This document shows, piece by piece, positions 47,231 to 59,200 of a stretch of DNA of 64,000 nt (its first letter is position 1; the number at the start of each line of letters is the position of its first letter). The DNA is from Yamagishiella unicocca. Taxonomy: Eukaryota > Chlorophyta > Chlorophyceae > Chlamydomonadales > Volvocaceae. The notes below the pieces were generated by a model. That model was not told the DNA's origin. It searched no databases and saw nothing but the letters and a program-made list of their open reading frames with translations. The translations under genes were made by a program, and so were the position numbers. The DNA lies in NCBI GenBank assembly GCA_003116995.1, contig BDSL01000013.1, positions 372,001-436,000 on the forward strand, written 5' to 3'.

Positions 47231-50200
47231 GCGCGCATCGCATCACAGCATCCCACAGCATCCCTTTCTCTCCTCCTCCCCCTCTGTGCCACAGCGTGCC
47301 TGCTTGCGTGCATCCCTGTACGGCTCGCTGCATTGCCTGCTTGCGCCCTTATGCCACATCTCCGCGTTTTCTTCATCACTTCTTTTCCTTACAACGCATT
47401 AATAACTACTCTACCATAGACGCGGCGCGCTCACGTGTGTCCCTGCCTTTCCATTCGCCCCGCATGTCTCTCTCGCCCTTCAACCTAACGCTAACGTTCT
47501 GCTGCTTCGCCTGGTCCTTCTTCCTCTCCTTTCCCAGGTCAGTTTCCTCGCATTTGGCATAGGCTGGGATTCCTGTGCCGGGCACTCTGTCTGTTACTGG
47601 CATTGCACGCGAAGTTGTCACCTATACCTCTGCCTTGCGCACTAGGATAGGTAAATAGGTACATAGGCTAGGTAGTTGTAGGTGCTTCGCGCCACGCCTA
47701 CGCCGCAGCAGCGCGGCGTCGGTTGTTGGGGCGCAACCGTCTTTCTGGCTATCGGAGCGCTGCGCGGCCGCCGACTACATAATTGGACTTCTGGCTTCTC
47801 GTGGACCCAGTCTGGGCTTCTTTCGGTAACTATTGGCGCCCCGCACTGACTCCGGATTCCTTGGTCTCCTCGCGCTACGTCTACTTCGCGGCTCAGCTCA
47901 GCATTTATAAAACACACGCGCGCGCGCCTATTTAAAACACACACGCGCGCTGGCGCAGCGAGCCGCGGCCGCGTACCGAGAAGGCAAAGCCGTTGGTGCC
48001 GTCTATGTTGTCCCGCTGCCAGTCCGAGGAGCCGTACAGCTCCCACGCCGCCCGCTCCTTGTCGAAGTCCACGTCGAACACGGTGTCGCGGAGGCCGCCC
48101 GTGTGGCGCACGATGGGCACCGAGCCGTAGCGCATGGCGATCATCTGGGACACCGGGGGGTGGCGGGGAGAGCGAGGAGAGACATTAGTTACACGAGATA
48201 GGTACAGGGGAGGGGGGAGGGGGGAGGGGGGAGGGGCGGAGCGGCAAGGAGGAGCGCGCCCTGGGTGAGGAGGGCGCCACACCAGGGCCGAACGCAGACA
48301 CAGCCTCCTTCCCTGCACCACATCTGCTCCCATGCCGCACCCACGTCCGCTCCCTCCTGCCCCCCCCCGCTCGTCCAGTAGCATGCGCGCGCGTCCAGGT
48401 GTCCGAAGCCTATGCACCAGCTACATACACTTCCCACGTCGAGTAACCGGTTATTTTCTGTAATTCCCCGCTCATCCCCCCTTTCCACATCCCCAGCTCT
48501 TCCCAGCTCTTCCCAGCTCTTCCCACCTGCGTGAGGCCGCACGGCTCAAACATGGAGGGCACGATGATCATGTCCGCCCCCGCGTAGATGAGGTGGCTCA
48601 GCGGCTCGTCGTACTTGAAGCAGAAGGCGGCGTCCTGGCCGCCCATCTGCTGCGCCAGCGTGTCGAAGTCCGCCTGCACCTTGGGGTCGGGGGCCGAGCC
48701 CAGCAGCACGAACTGGCCGCCTCGCTCCAGGGCGCGGAAGGCGGCGTGCTTGATAAGCGGCACGCCCTTCTGGCCGGTCAGGCGGGACACCACCGCCACG
48801 ATGAACTTGTCGTTCCAGCCGTTCAGCCCCACACGCTGCCGCAGGGCCTGCGTTTGGCGGAAGGGAGGGGGGGACCCGGGGGGGGGGGGGGCCGGGGGGT
48901 AAGGGTGGTGGACGGGCCACACAAGCGGCGGAGCGGCCAAAGAAATGTCGGGTAACGAGGTGTTTGGTACACCCGGTCGGGGGCCTGACCTGCAGCACAC
49001 ATCAACTCTCATTTGATGCGTCCCGCGAGACGTGGCAGGAACGAGATGAGATAGCAGGGAACGAAATGGTGGCGGGCGGGTCCCCCCCCGCCTCCCCGGG
49101 TCCCCCCCCGCCTCCCCGGGTCCCCCCCCCTCTCCGCCCCGCCCCCGCCGCACCTGCCGCGCCGCCTTCTTGCCCTCCACCACGTTGTCCGCGCTGTAGC
49201 TGAGCGGCAGGAACTGGTTGTCCTCGGGGCTCCACAGCTCGGGGTCGATGCCGTTGCGGATACCCATGAACTTGTGGCCGTGTGGCCCGATCACCGGGTT
49301 GCCGCCGACCTGACGCAGCAGGAGGGGGGGGGGAGAGGGGAGAGGAGGGGGGCGGCAGCATGTAAAAACACACAGGCGCAGCCAGCGAGCTGGTAGGTGA
49401 CGGGCGGGGCGCGTACCAGTGGGAGGAGAGGTGTACGACGACGCAGGCAAAGAGTCGACGAGTCAAGGGGGTCGTCCGCTGCCGTGCGGCAATCATGGGC
49501 GGACAAGTGCCTCGGAGGAAGGCCACGCAGCGGGACGCCCGCATACACGGGCGCAGCTCGCAACCTAGCCCGCCCTCCTGCTAGCCCGCTGCCCCCCTCC
49601 AGGACCTCCCCCGGCGCCCCCCCCGGCGCCTCGCATGCCCCCCCCCCGGCGCGTCTCATACCCCCCCTGGATTTCTCGGCCATGGATTCGCGGACATGTC
49701 GCTTACCCGCCCCCTCCCTGATCTACTTTGCAACTCCCCCCCCGCGCCTCTCATACCTCCCCCCCGCGCCTCTCATACCTCCCCCCCCGCGCCTCTCATA
49801 CCTCCCCCCCCCGCGCCTCTCATACCTCCCCCCCCGCGCCTCTCATACCTCCCCCCCCCCCCCCCCCCGCGCCTCTCATACCTCCCCCCCCGCGCCTCTC
49901 ATACCTCCCCCCCCGCGCCTCTCATACCTCCCCCCCCGCGCCTCTCATACCTCCCCCCCCGCGCCTCTCATACCTCCCCCCCCGCGCCTCTCATACCTCC
50001 CCCCCCGCGCCTCTCATACCTCCCCCCCCCGCGCCTCTCATACCTCCCCCCCCGCGCCTCTCATACCTCCCCCCCCCGCGCCTCTCATACCTCCCCCCCC
50101 GCGCCTCTCATACCTCCCCCCCCCCCGCTGCGGCCCCACCTCGAAGGCATACGTGGGCGACACCGTCGTGAACTTCTGGCAGGCGTGCGCCGCCTCGCCG

Positions 50201-53200
50201 ATCTTCTTCTGGCCGTAGTTGAGGTTGTGGATCGTGAACACCACGCGCGGCTTGGTCAGGCCGTACGGGTGGTAGTCGGCCCAGTACGACTGCGCCACGT
50301 GCGCCGTGGACCAGTCGTGGCAGTGCAGGATGTCGGGCTGGCGGCCGGTCTTGAGCAGGAACTCCAGCGCGGCCTTGCAGAAGAAGTCGAAGCGAACCTC
50401 GTCGTCGTACCTTTGGGGGGGGAGCGGGGGGCGAAGGACCGGGAGGGGGTTTACAAAAACGAACCGTGGGGGTATGAGACCGGGGGGGAAGGCGGAGAGA
50501 GAGAGGGAGGGAAGCGGCGAGGTGGCGAGCGCTTGTCATCGAGGCACGGGTAGTGCCGCCGGGCAGCACTCCTGCGCGGTTGCATTCATGGCGCAGCAGC
50601 CGCTGTCGGGCGGGACCTGGTGCCTGGGGCGCAGCGCAGCGCAGCACGCGCCGCCGCCACCCACCTGCCGTACACCGTCGGCGTGGAGAAGAAGCCGTTC
50701 CTCGGCTCGATGAAGAAGACCCGCAGGTTCTCCACCATGGCGGTGGTCACGAAGATGCGGGTGCCGCCCCAGTCGAACTCGGTCTCGTAGCGCATCTGCT
50801 CGCGCAGCAGAGCCGACTGGTTGAAGAACTCGTACTTGGGCAGCAGCACCTCCACCACGTGGCCCTGGTCCTTGACGGCGCGGCCGAGAGCCGTCACCAC
50901 GTCACCCAGGCCGCCGACCTGCGAGTGGAGGGGGGGCGGGTGGAGGCTGGGGTTAGGGTAGCACAAAAGCCGGCCACACGAGACATGAAGGGGTATAATA
51001 GCTGGCGCATTGTCTTCGGACACAGAGGGTTATGGTGGGGGCGGGGATGGCGTGGGAGGCCGGACGGCGCTCGTGGAAGCCACGACAGCACACTCAGGCG
51101 CGAGGGGGCGGAAGGAAAGAGGCCCAAGTAGGTGTAGACCCCCACCGCCAGCAGCCCTTCCAGCCCTTCCCACTGCCGCGACCTGTGGCACTCCGAAGGA
51201 GCCCCTCCCTCGCCAGTCCGCCCCTGCTGACCTCCCCAGCTCCCCTCCCCTTCCCCCCATTCCCAGCCACAAGCGCGATGGCCTCAAAGAGCCACCCACC
51301 AGCAAATCTCCCCCACCCCTGCCGGGGTTTCCCCTGCCGGGGGGAACCGGTGTTCATGTCACCCCCCTCTTCCCCCCTTCCGCCCGCATGCGCCGCTTGC
51401 CTTGGCGATGGGCGCCATCTCCACCGCGATGTGGCACACGTACAGCGGAGCCTCGCGGATGGGGCAGCCCTCCACCGGCAGGTGGTAGTCGAAGCCGCCG
51501 CGGTTGTCGTACGTGCCGTCGCCGCCGGGCACGTCCGCGAACACGAAGTCCATCTTGTACGCGTCCTTGGGCACCGACAGGGTGGCCTGGGCGGGGGGGT
51601 TTAGGAGGGGGGAGGGGGGGAGGGGAGGAGGGGGGGAGGGGAGGAAAGGAGGGGAGGTAAGGAGGGGGCTAAGAAGAAAATCCGCGAATCTACGGCCGAC
51701 AAACCGAGGGCGGGGAACGGCGAGTGCCAGGCACGTGCGTCCGGTCACTGGACGAGCAATAACACACAATGGCAAAGCGGCAGAGCCTTTCTTAAGGAGG
51801 AGACGGACGTCCAGGGAGGGGGCTGCAGCGGCCACGGCCCCCCCTGGTCCATTCGTCGCGGGCGGCACACTCGCCCCACCTGCCAGTGCTCGCCACCGTT
51901 TGACGGCGGGTGCATGGCCAGCGGGCCGAAGTTGCGCTTGTGGGTCCAGCGGTTCCAGCCGCCCATGAGGTAGATCTGCTGGCGGCCGTTGAGCTGCGTG
52001 TCGCGGGGGTTGTAGAACACCGTCACCTCGCTGCCCGCGGTGACCACCTCGGGGTCGGTGTACAGCACGTGGCGGACCTTGCGCCGCTCCACAGCCTTGA
52101 CCATGTCCTGACGGGGGGGCGGGAGAGGGGGGTTTGCAGAGAAGACCCGGTTAGTCGACGTGGGAAGGGGGAGGGGGGTTTTGCGAGGAAAAAGAGGGAG
52201 GTGGGAGGGCAAGGAAGGAGCGGCAGTGAGGAGGAGAAGGAGGAGGAAGTGGACGGCGAGATGGGCGGGTTGGGCGGGGGGAGACATTGCGCCAGAGATG
52301 TCTGGGCCGCCAGCCACACATCGCAACGAGCTCGGCGGCACGGGAGGGGCTGGCGCTTGGCCTTCTCGCGCTGTGGAGGATACCACCTCGAAGCTTTGAG
52401 GCCGGGGAAGTTGGAGCCACCAGTAATGAAGCCACGAAGTGGAGAAGCCTAGCCACAACCACGACCACAACCGCAACACACCAGGGGCTCTAGCGGGTAC
52501 TTCCCCCTCGCCCGCCCCCCTCACCCGCCCCCGTGCAGCGTTTCCTTGCGAACCACCCCGCGGGTGCTCCCCCACCTACGCCCCTTCCCATGTTGCGCAA
52601 TGCGCCCCCTCCCTCCCGCCCACCTGCGCGATCTTCTTCTTCTCCTCCGCCCTGCGCAGCTTCTCCTCCGCCACCCGCTGCTCGCTCAGACGGCGCTCGT
52701 ACTCGCGGACCCGCAGGTCCTCCGCCAGCTGCTGCGCCCACGACTCCAGCGTCAGGCCGGCGGGCAGCGCCACCTTGATCTTGTAGTCCTGGCTGCCGTT
52801 GTTGTCCTGTGCAGGGGCCGCGGGGGGGGGGCGATGAAAGGAGGGGGGCAATGAAGAGGGGGGGCGATGAAAGGAGGGGGGCGATGAAAGGAGGGGGCGA
52901 TGAAGGGGGCGGGGCCGATGAAGCGGGGGGGGGGCACTGGAGAGGGGAAGCTGAGGCGCCGCCAGGAGCGGGTGCACTCGGCCGAAGGTGGTCAGCCCTG
53001 ATCGGCTCCTGGTGCCTACTGCGCCGCACTGCAGCAGTCCGACGCACCCTCCAGTACATGCACCGGTGGGCGTGTCAGCCCCCACCTCGCAGCCCCTGTG
53101 TCAGCTCCCACCTCGCAGCCCCTGTGTCAGCCCCCACCTCGCAGCACTTTCTTTACACAAATTATTGTTCATCGCCCTCCTGCACTGCCGCCTGTCCCAG

Positions 53201-56200
53201 CACAGCCAGCGTGCGGTCAGCTCACACCCCCAATGCCTCAGTCATGACGTGTTATCCCCGCTCCGTCCAGGCCCCTGCCACTCCGTCCAGGCCCCTGCCA
53301 CTCCGTCCAGGCCCCTGCCACTCCGTCCAGGCCCCTGCCACTCCGTCCAGGCCCCTGCACCCCGCCCAGCCCCGCTCACGTAGTGTTCGTAGTAGTTGAA
53401 CACGAAGTTCATGGCCACCGCCTCCTCCGACAGGGACACCTCGGCCTGGAACCAATCCTCGCCCTGGGGAGGGAGAGGGAGGGGAGACCGGGGGAGGCCG
53501 GGAGGGTGGCGAGAAGACCCGGTTACACGACATAGGAAGCGGAGTGTAGGGACTAAGGTTGGGAGGCTGGGGGGCGGGAAGGTAAGGAGATGCGGGCATT
53601 CAGGGTGGGCTCCACAGCTTGCCCCGCTAAAGCAAGCCGCACGAGTAAACCATTTAAAGGGATACATGCCGACACCGAACACCGCACGTCGTCCTCCCCT
53701 CTAGTCCACTGCGACGAAGGCCTCACGCCCACGCCCCCCCCATCATCGTTCCCCCCGCTGCGAGCAGCGCCACCCGCCCTCACCGCTGCAGGTGCCTCTC
53801 CAGCGGCCGCCGGCACCACCACCCGCTCCATGGCTGCCTTGCCGCTGTTCTGCCACTGGTTGAAGCCGAACAGCATGGTGACCTTCTCGCCCTGGGGGAT
53901 GGCGAACTTGGCGAAGGGGCCCGAGTTGCGGTTGTACTGCACCACCACCTTGCCGCCCGCCACCGGGCTGGTGGGCAGGATGCGGTAGACGGGCGCACCC
54001 GCGCGGAGCAGCACCGTCACGGCGCCCTCCTGCAGCTTGGACACGTTGTTCTTCAGCTCTGAGGGCGCGGGGGTGAGGGAGTGGGGGGCGGGTGCGGAAG
54101 GGGGGGAGGTGAGTGGAAGACCCGTGGATGCGGAAGGGGGAGGGGGGCGAAGGGTTCAGGGGTGGGGGCAGGGGGGTGCGGGGTGTTCAGCCATCAGCCA
54201 TTGGTTCAAATCCCCCCCCCCCGGGGGTCGGGGCGTCAAAGGAGCGCAAGCCCCTGGGCTACTACTTGAGGCGGGTGCGAACAGGAGTGAGGGCCCTAGA
54301 AGGGACGATTCCGGCCCCCCCCTCAGCAGTCTCGCAACTGAGGGAGGGTAACATGAGGGCGTGCTGCAGCCGGCAACCCGCTTCTCCTTAAAGGAAGCAC
54401 GTCGTAACCCCCGACTCGCTCCAACCCCTCTTATCCGTATCGCACGTACCTTCCGACTTCTTGATCCCGAACTCCTTGGCCTGCTGCTGCATCAGCTCGA
54501 TGGCCTTGACCCGCTCCTCCTCAGCGGCCTTGGCCTCAGCCTCCTGCGTGCGGTGATGGCGGCAGTGGTGGGGCGCAGTGGTGGCCCAGGTCTTACACAT
54601 CGCCACATCGAGACCCGCCCCCGGCGCAGGACAGCGAACCACAGCACCCAGCGCCCTGGCCAGCCCCGCCTCCCCCGCCCCTCCCCCACAGCCCCTCCCA
54701 CCCTGCGCGCCAGCTCCTTGGCCACCGCCCTCTCCGCGGCCGTGTCGATCCACGTGTCGAAGGTGATGCCCGCCTCCACCGGGTAGGAGAAGTCCATGCC
54801 GTTGTTGTTCTCGAAGGTGCCGTTGTTGTCGTGCAGGATGAAGTTGACCTCGAAGGTCTCCTCGGGCACCTGCGGCGGGACAGCGAAGCCGCGCGCCCGC
54901 ATGGTGTGTCAGCTTGCCGTTGAGCCACGGAACTACGGGCTGTGTGTGTGTATGTGTGTTCGTGGATGCACCGCTCCTGCACCTCCCTCCCCCCCCTCGA
55001 ACTAGGGGCCGTCTGCCCCTAATTCTGTGTCGTATCCACGGGTTAACGGGTTCCCTCGGCCCCAACCCACCCACCCTTCGGTGATTCCCATCCCGGCATC
55101 CATGGGTCTTCCTCGAACCCCACCCTCATCCTACACTTCCCATGTCGAGTGACCGTTATTTTCTACACCCCCCCCCCCCACCTGTAGCGTGCAGCTCCAG
55201 AAGTCCATCCCGTCGTTCTTGGGCAGCGCCGCGGGCGCCAGGTCGGCACGGTTGCCGGTCTCCGGCATGAGCTCCCACTGGTTGAAGCCGTACTGCAGCA
55301 TCACGTGCGGCCGGTTCCTGCGGGGGGGGAGGCGGAGGCGGGCGGCAGAGAGGGCCCAGCCAGCCAGTTAGCAGGCCTCGAGGAGCAGCGATAGAGTGTT
55401 TAAGTGGCAACATGTCACGGGATGCGTCATGTCGGAGCTGGTAAGCGCAAACGCATGTACATACAGCAGAAAGGGACGGTGTCGTGTGGTGTGGTGGTCA
55501 GGCGGTGTGGGGAGCATGTCCCCGCGGGTGGGGTGGGGTGGGGGCAATGCACCGACCGTCAGGTGGTCCCGGCAGCCGCTGTGGGTCCAGTCAGTGCACA
55601 CTGGCGCAGTGCCGAGCTGGCGCGCCAGCCCCAATCCCGCTGCAGCCGGCCAGCAAGCAGGGACCGCACGAGAACCCCCCATTGTGTGACCCTCCCCACG
55701 CGACCATGCGGGTGGCCGTCCGTGCCCCTGGTCGCCCCTCTTGGGTGAGGGGCACCGTGAGGTGCCGCCAGTGATGTGCTGCACCGTTCCCCCCATGCGA
55801 AGTTGAACCACCGTGTAAGTTCCCTCCCAACAGACACGCCGTCGCACCGTGCAGTCCCTCAGCCCAATTGAAGCCCATTGCCGCCGGCGCACACTTTGCC
55901 CTGCCCTGCCCTCCCACCCCCCTGCCCCGCCCTCCCCTGCCCCCCTGCCCCGCCCTCCCAACCCCCTGCCCCTCCCCTGCCCCCCGGGCACCTGAGCTTG
56001 TCGCTCTGGTTGCGGTTGAAGTACAGCTGCATGGGCGCCCCCGCCACCGGCTTCTCCGGCACGGTGATGATCATCCAGTGCTCGCGGCCCGCTACCACGG
56101 CCGCGGGGCTGTGCGAGGCCACCTCGGCGGCGGCGGCGGCGCGCACGGCGGACTTGCGCGCGTCGTCCTTCGCGGAGTCGCGCGGGGCGGCGGAGGGCTC

Positions 56201-59200
56201 GCGGGCGTCCAGCATCTGCGCCTGCGCGGCGTTCACGGCGCCGGTGGGGCGGCGCTCGGACAGGAGGGCCTCAAAGCGGCTCGCGGCTTTGGCAAAGGGC
56301 TCGGTCCGGGTGGAGGCCTCGGGGACCTGATGGGGTGAGGCGCGCCCGGAAGCCGAGGAGGAGGAGGCGGAAGGGGAGGAGGAGGCGGAGGGGGAGGGGG
56401 AGGAGGCGGAGGAGGAGGGGGAGCCAGAGCAGGAGGAGGGGGAGCCAGAGCAGGAGGAGAGGGTGCCAGAGCAGGAGGAGGAGGAGCAGGAGGAGCAGGA
56501 GGAGAGGGAGCCAGAGCAGGGGCAGCAGAGGGAGAAGGAGAATGGGAAGAGGACGAACCAACAGCCGCGCCAGCCACAGCACGCGAACACGGCACGGGGT
56601 AGCCGCGGTGGCCGACAGGCGGGTTGGGGTTGGCACAGGGTGGGGCAGGACGCGAGGGGGGAGTGGGGCACGGGCTGTTGATGAACGGGGGGCGGATGGG
56701 GGACGGTGCGAACGTGGGTGCCACGTGGGCCGCAGCAGTTAAAGCGACACAGCGGTTAAAGCGACACAGCGGTTGAAGCGACACAGCAGTCACAGGATTT
56801 GATGTGACAAGGATTGTATGGGGGGTAGCGAGGGGGGATGCGCGGAGGCAGGAAATATCGGACTCGCGGGGAAGCGATGGCGGGGGAGATGGCGGTGGTG
56901 GCGGGTGTGATGTGCATGCGAGCGCAAGCCAGGAGAGGAGGGGGAGGAGGTTGGTGGAGCGCCTGGGGGCAGCATCCAGGACTAAGGGGCGGGTGGAAGG
57001 GGAGGCGAAGGCGGCGGCGGCGGCGGTGGAGCAGGGCGCCCACCCGCCCTCCCACCTGCGACTGGTCCAGCACGTTGGCTGTGAGCTCGTCCTCGTCCAG
57101 GGTGGCGTCCAGCTCCACGGAGATGGAGGCCATCTCGCGGGCGTAGTCGCGGGACACCACCTCAAAGGAGGAGCTGGCGGCGGGGGGGGCGGGGGAGGAG
57201 GAGGCGGAGGGGGCGGGCGGGGCCGGGGGGTCGGCGACCAGCACGGAGGCGCCGTAGCTCCTGAGCCAGGGAAGGGCGAGCGGGGGGGAGGGAGGGGGAA
57301 CAGGGGGGTTGTGAGGAAAGCCAGTGGACTAGGAAGACGAGTGAGAATGGGGGAGGGAAGCCTCGGGCAAGGGATAGCAGGTTTTCCAACGAGTTTGATG
57401 GGCCGACATGTCGGAAGAAGCTGCTGCTGCTGTGCCGTTGCTATGGTGGCTGCCTGCGCTTCCGTTCGCGCGCCGGTTCGCATTCCCCCGGGGAAGATGG
57501 GTCTCCACGTACGGCGACGAACGGGGCAGCCCGTACGTCGGGCGGCACTCGTGAGATCGAAGGGTTACAAAAAAGAACCGGTTACTCGACGTGGGAATTG
57601 TAGTGGGTGCATAGTCTTCGGACACCTGGACGCGCGCGCATGCTACTGGACGAGCGGGGGGGCCAGCGGCGACGACAGTGCGGGCGGGCGGTGGCGGCGG
57701 CAGCAGCTGCGGGACTAGGCTGGCTGCCCTCCCCTGCCTCTCGCGAGGGTGCATGGAGGTGACAACCCGGCTGGCTGGCAGCTGGCTCCCCGAGGTGGTC
57801 CGTGGCCCCAACCCTGACAGCATCCGCCGGGGCCCCGCGATACAGTGAGGCCGGGACACGCTTGCGAGTGAGGAGGACGGCTCAGCAGGTGCTTATGAGG
57901 GCGGCTCAGCAGGTGCTTATGAGGGCGGCTCAGCAGGTTGCACGCAGGCAGGTTCAGTTGGCCCCGCCAACACGCGTGCGTGATGTTCCATGACACGCAC
58001 GACGTACGCACCTGCCGCTGTAGCCGAAGCTGCCGCCGCCCGCGGAGGCACTCGCCTCAGACCCGCGGCTGCCGCTGCGGCCGACCGGCGCCTGCTGGTT
58101 GGGCAGATGGGCAGGGGGCAAGCAGTACGACTCAGGGAGTACGTTTGCCAGAGTGTAAGGTGCTGGGGGGAGGGTAGTCAAAAGGGAGCGGGCTCGGTAG
58201 GGCCCTAGCGGCCACGACGCACAAGGGCTCGTATCGCCCTTCCCCCCTCACGCATGGACGACACCCCCAACCCCAACCCTGCACCTAGCACGGCAAGCAA
58301 ACCCCGCCCAACCGCACCCACCATCAAGGTGACAGGAACCCGTCACCCCCCCCCGGTCGTCGACCCCCTTCTGTCCCCCGTCCCCTCCTGGCCCGTTTGC
58401 GATTCCTCCCGTCCCGTCCCCTCGCCTCCGGCCCCCCCCCGCATTCCGGGCCCCCTACCCACATCTCGGCCCCCCCTCCCAGCATTCCCCCCTCTCCGGT
58501 TATGTCGTGTAACCGGGTCTTCTCGCCCCGCCCGACCTGACACGAGTAGACGGGTTTCCTCCCAAACCCGGACCTGCCCCTTGTGTGCTGGCCCACGAGG
58601 TTTTCCTCTCCCCCCACACATCGGCTCTTCTCGCCACCCCCCACCTGCAGCGAAGCATCCACCGCCACCCCCACCTGCAGCGTAGCATCCACCGCCACCC
58701 CTGCCTGCTCCGCCTGCTTCGCCAGGGTGCTGTACTCGCGGGTGAAGTGCTCCAGCTGCTGCGGCGACATCTGCTTCGTGTTGGTGGTCACGACCTGAAG
58801 AGACAGCAGCGCAGGCGGCCGCGGGAAGGACGGCGGTCGGGGGACAGGGGGGGCGGCGGCCGGGGGACGTGGGACGTGGGGGAGGTGGGGGGACATCGCA
58901 GGAGGCGGCGACGGCAGGTGCGCAGCGACCGCGGCCGCGGAGGGTTGGGAGGTGCTGGCTCACCCAGGGCGCCCGACCACTTGGCTTTGCGGGACGCCAA
59001 CACGCAACTTTGTGGGACGCCACACGGAACTTTGCGGGACGCCAACACGGAACTTTGCGGGACGCCACACGGAACTTTGCGGGACGCCAATACGGAACAC
59101 GGAACTGTGCCTTCTCGCACTGTGCAACAAACAGTGAACGCTGCTGTGGATAAGGGAGCGCTTGGTTCCCGGGAGCGTGCGTCGCACGGGTGGGGCGACC

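Noticed and set aside
49397..50553. Two overlapping plus-strand ORFs with Pro/Ser/Leu repeats
   Set aside because: They are products of the 22-bp C-rich minisatellite and lie antisense to SS3 exons.
54185..54225. GGTTCAAATCC, a perfect B-box-like sequence
   Set aside because: No A box or cloverleaf pairing is found upstream, and the flanks are G and C runs.
56233..57483. 416-codon minus-strand ORF, Pro/Ser-rich
   Set aside because: It reads through two SS3 exons in part and through intron 56327-57055 in a GGA/CCT tract. The spliced SS3 model keeps phase and family similarity; this frame does not.
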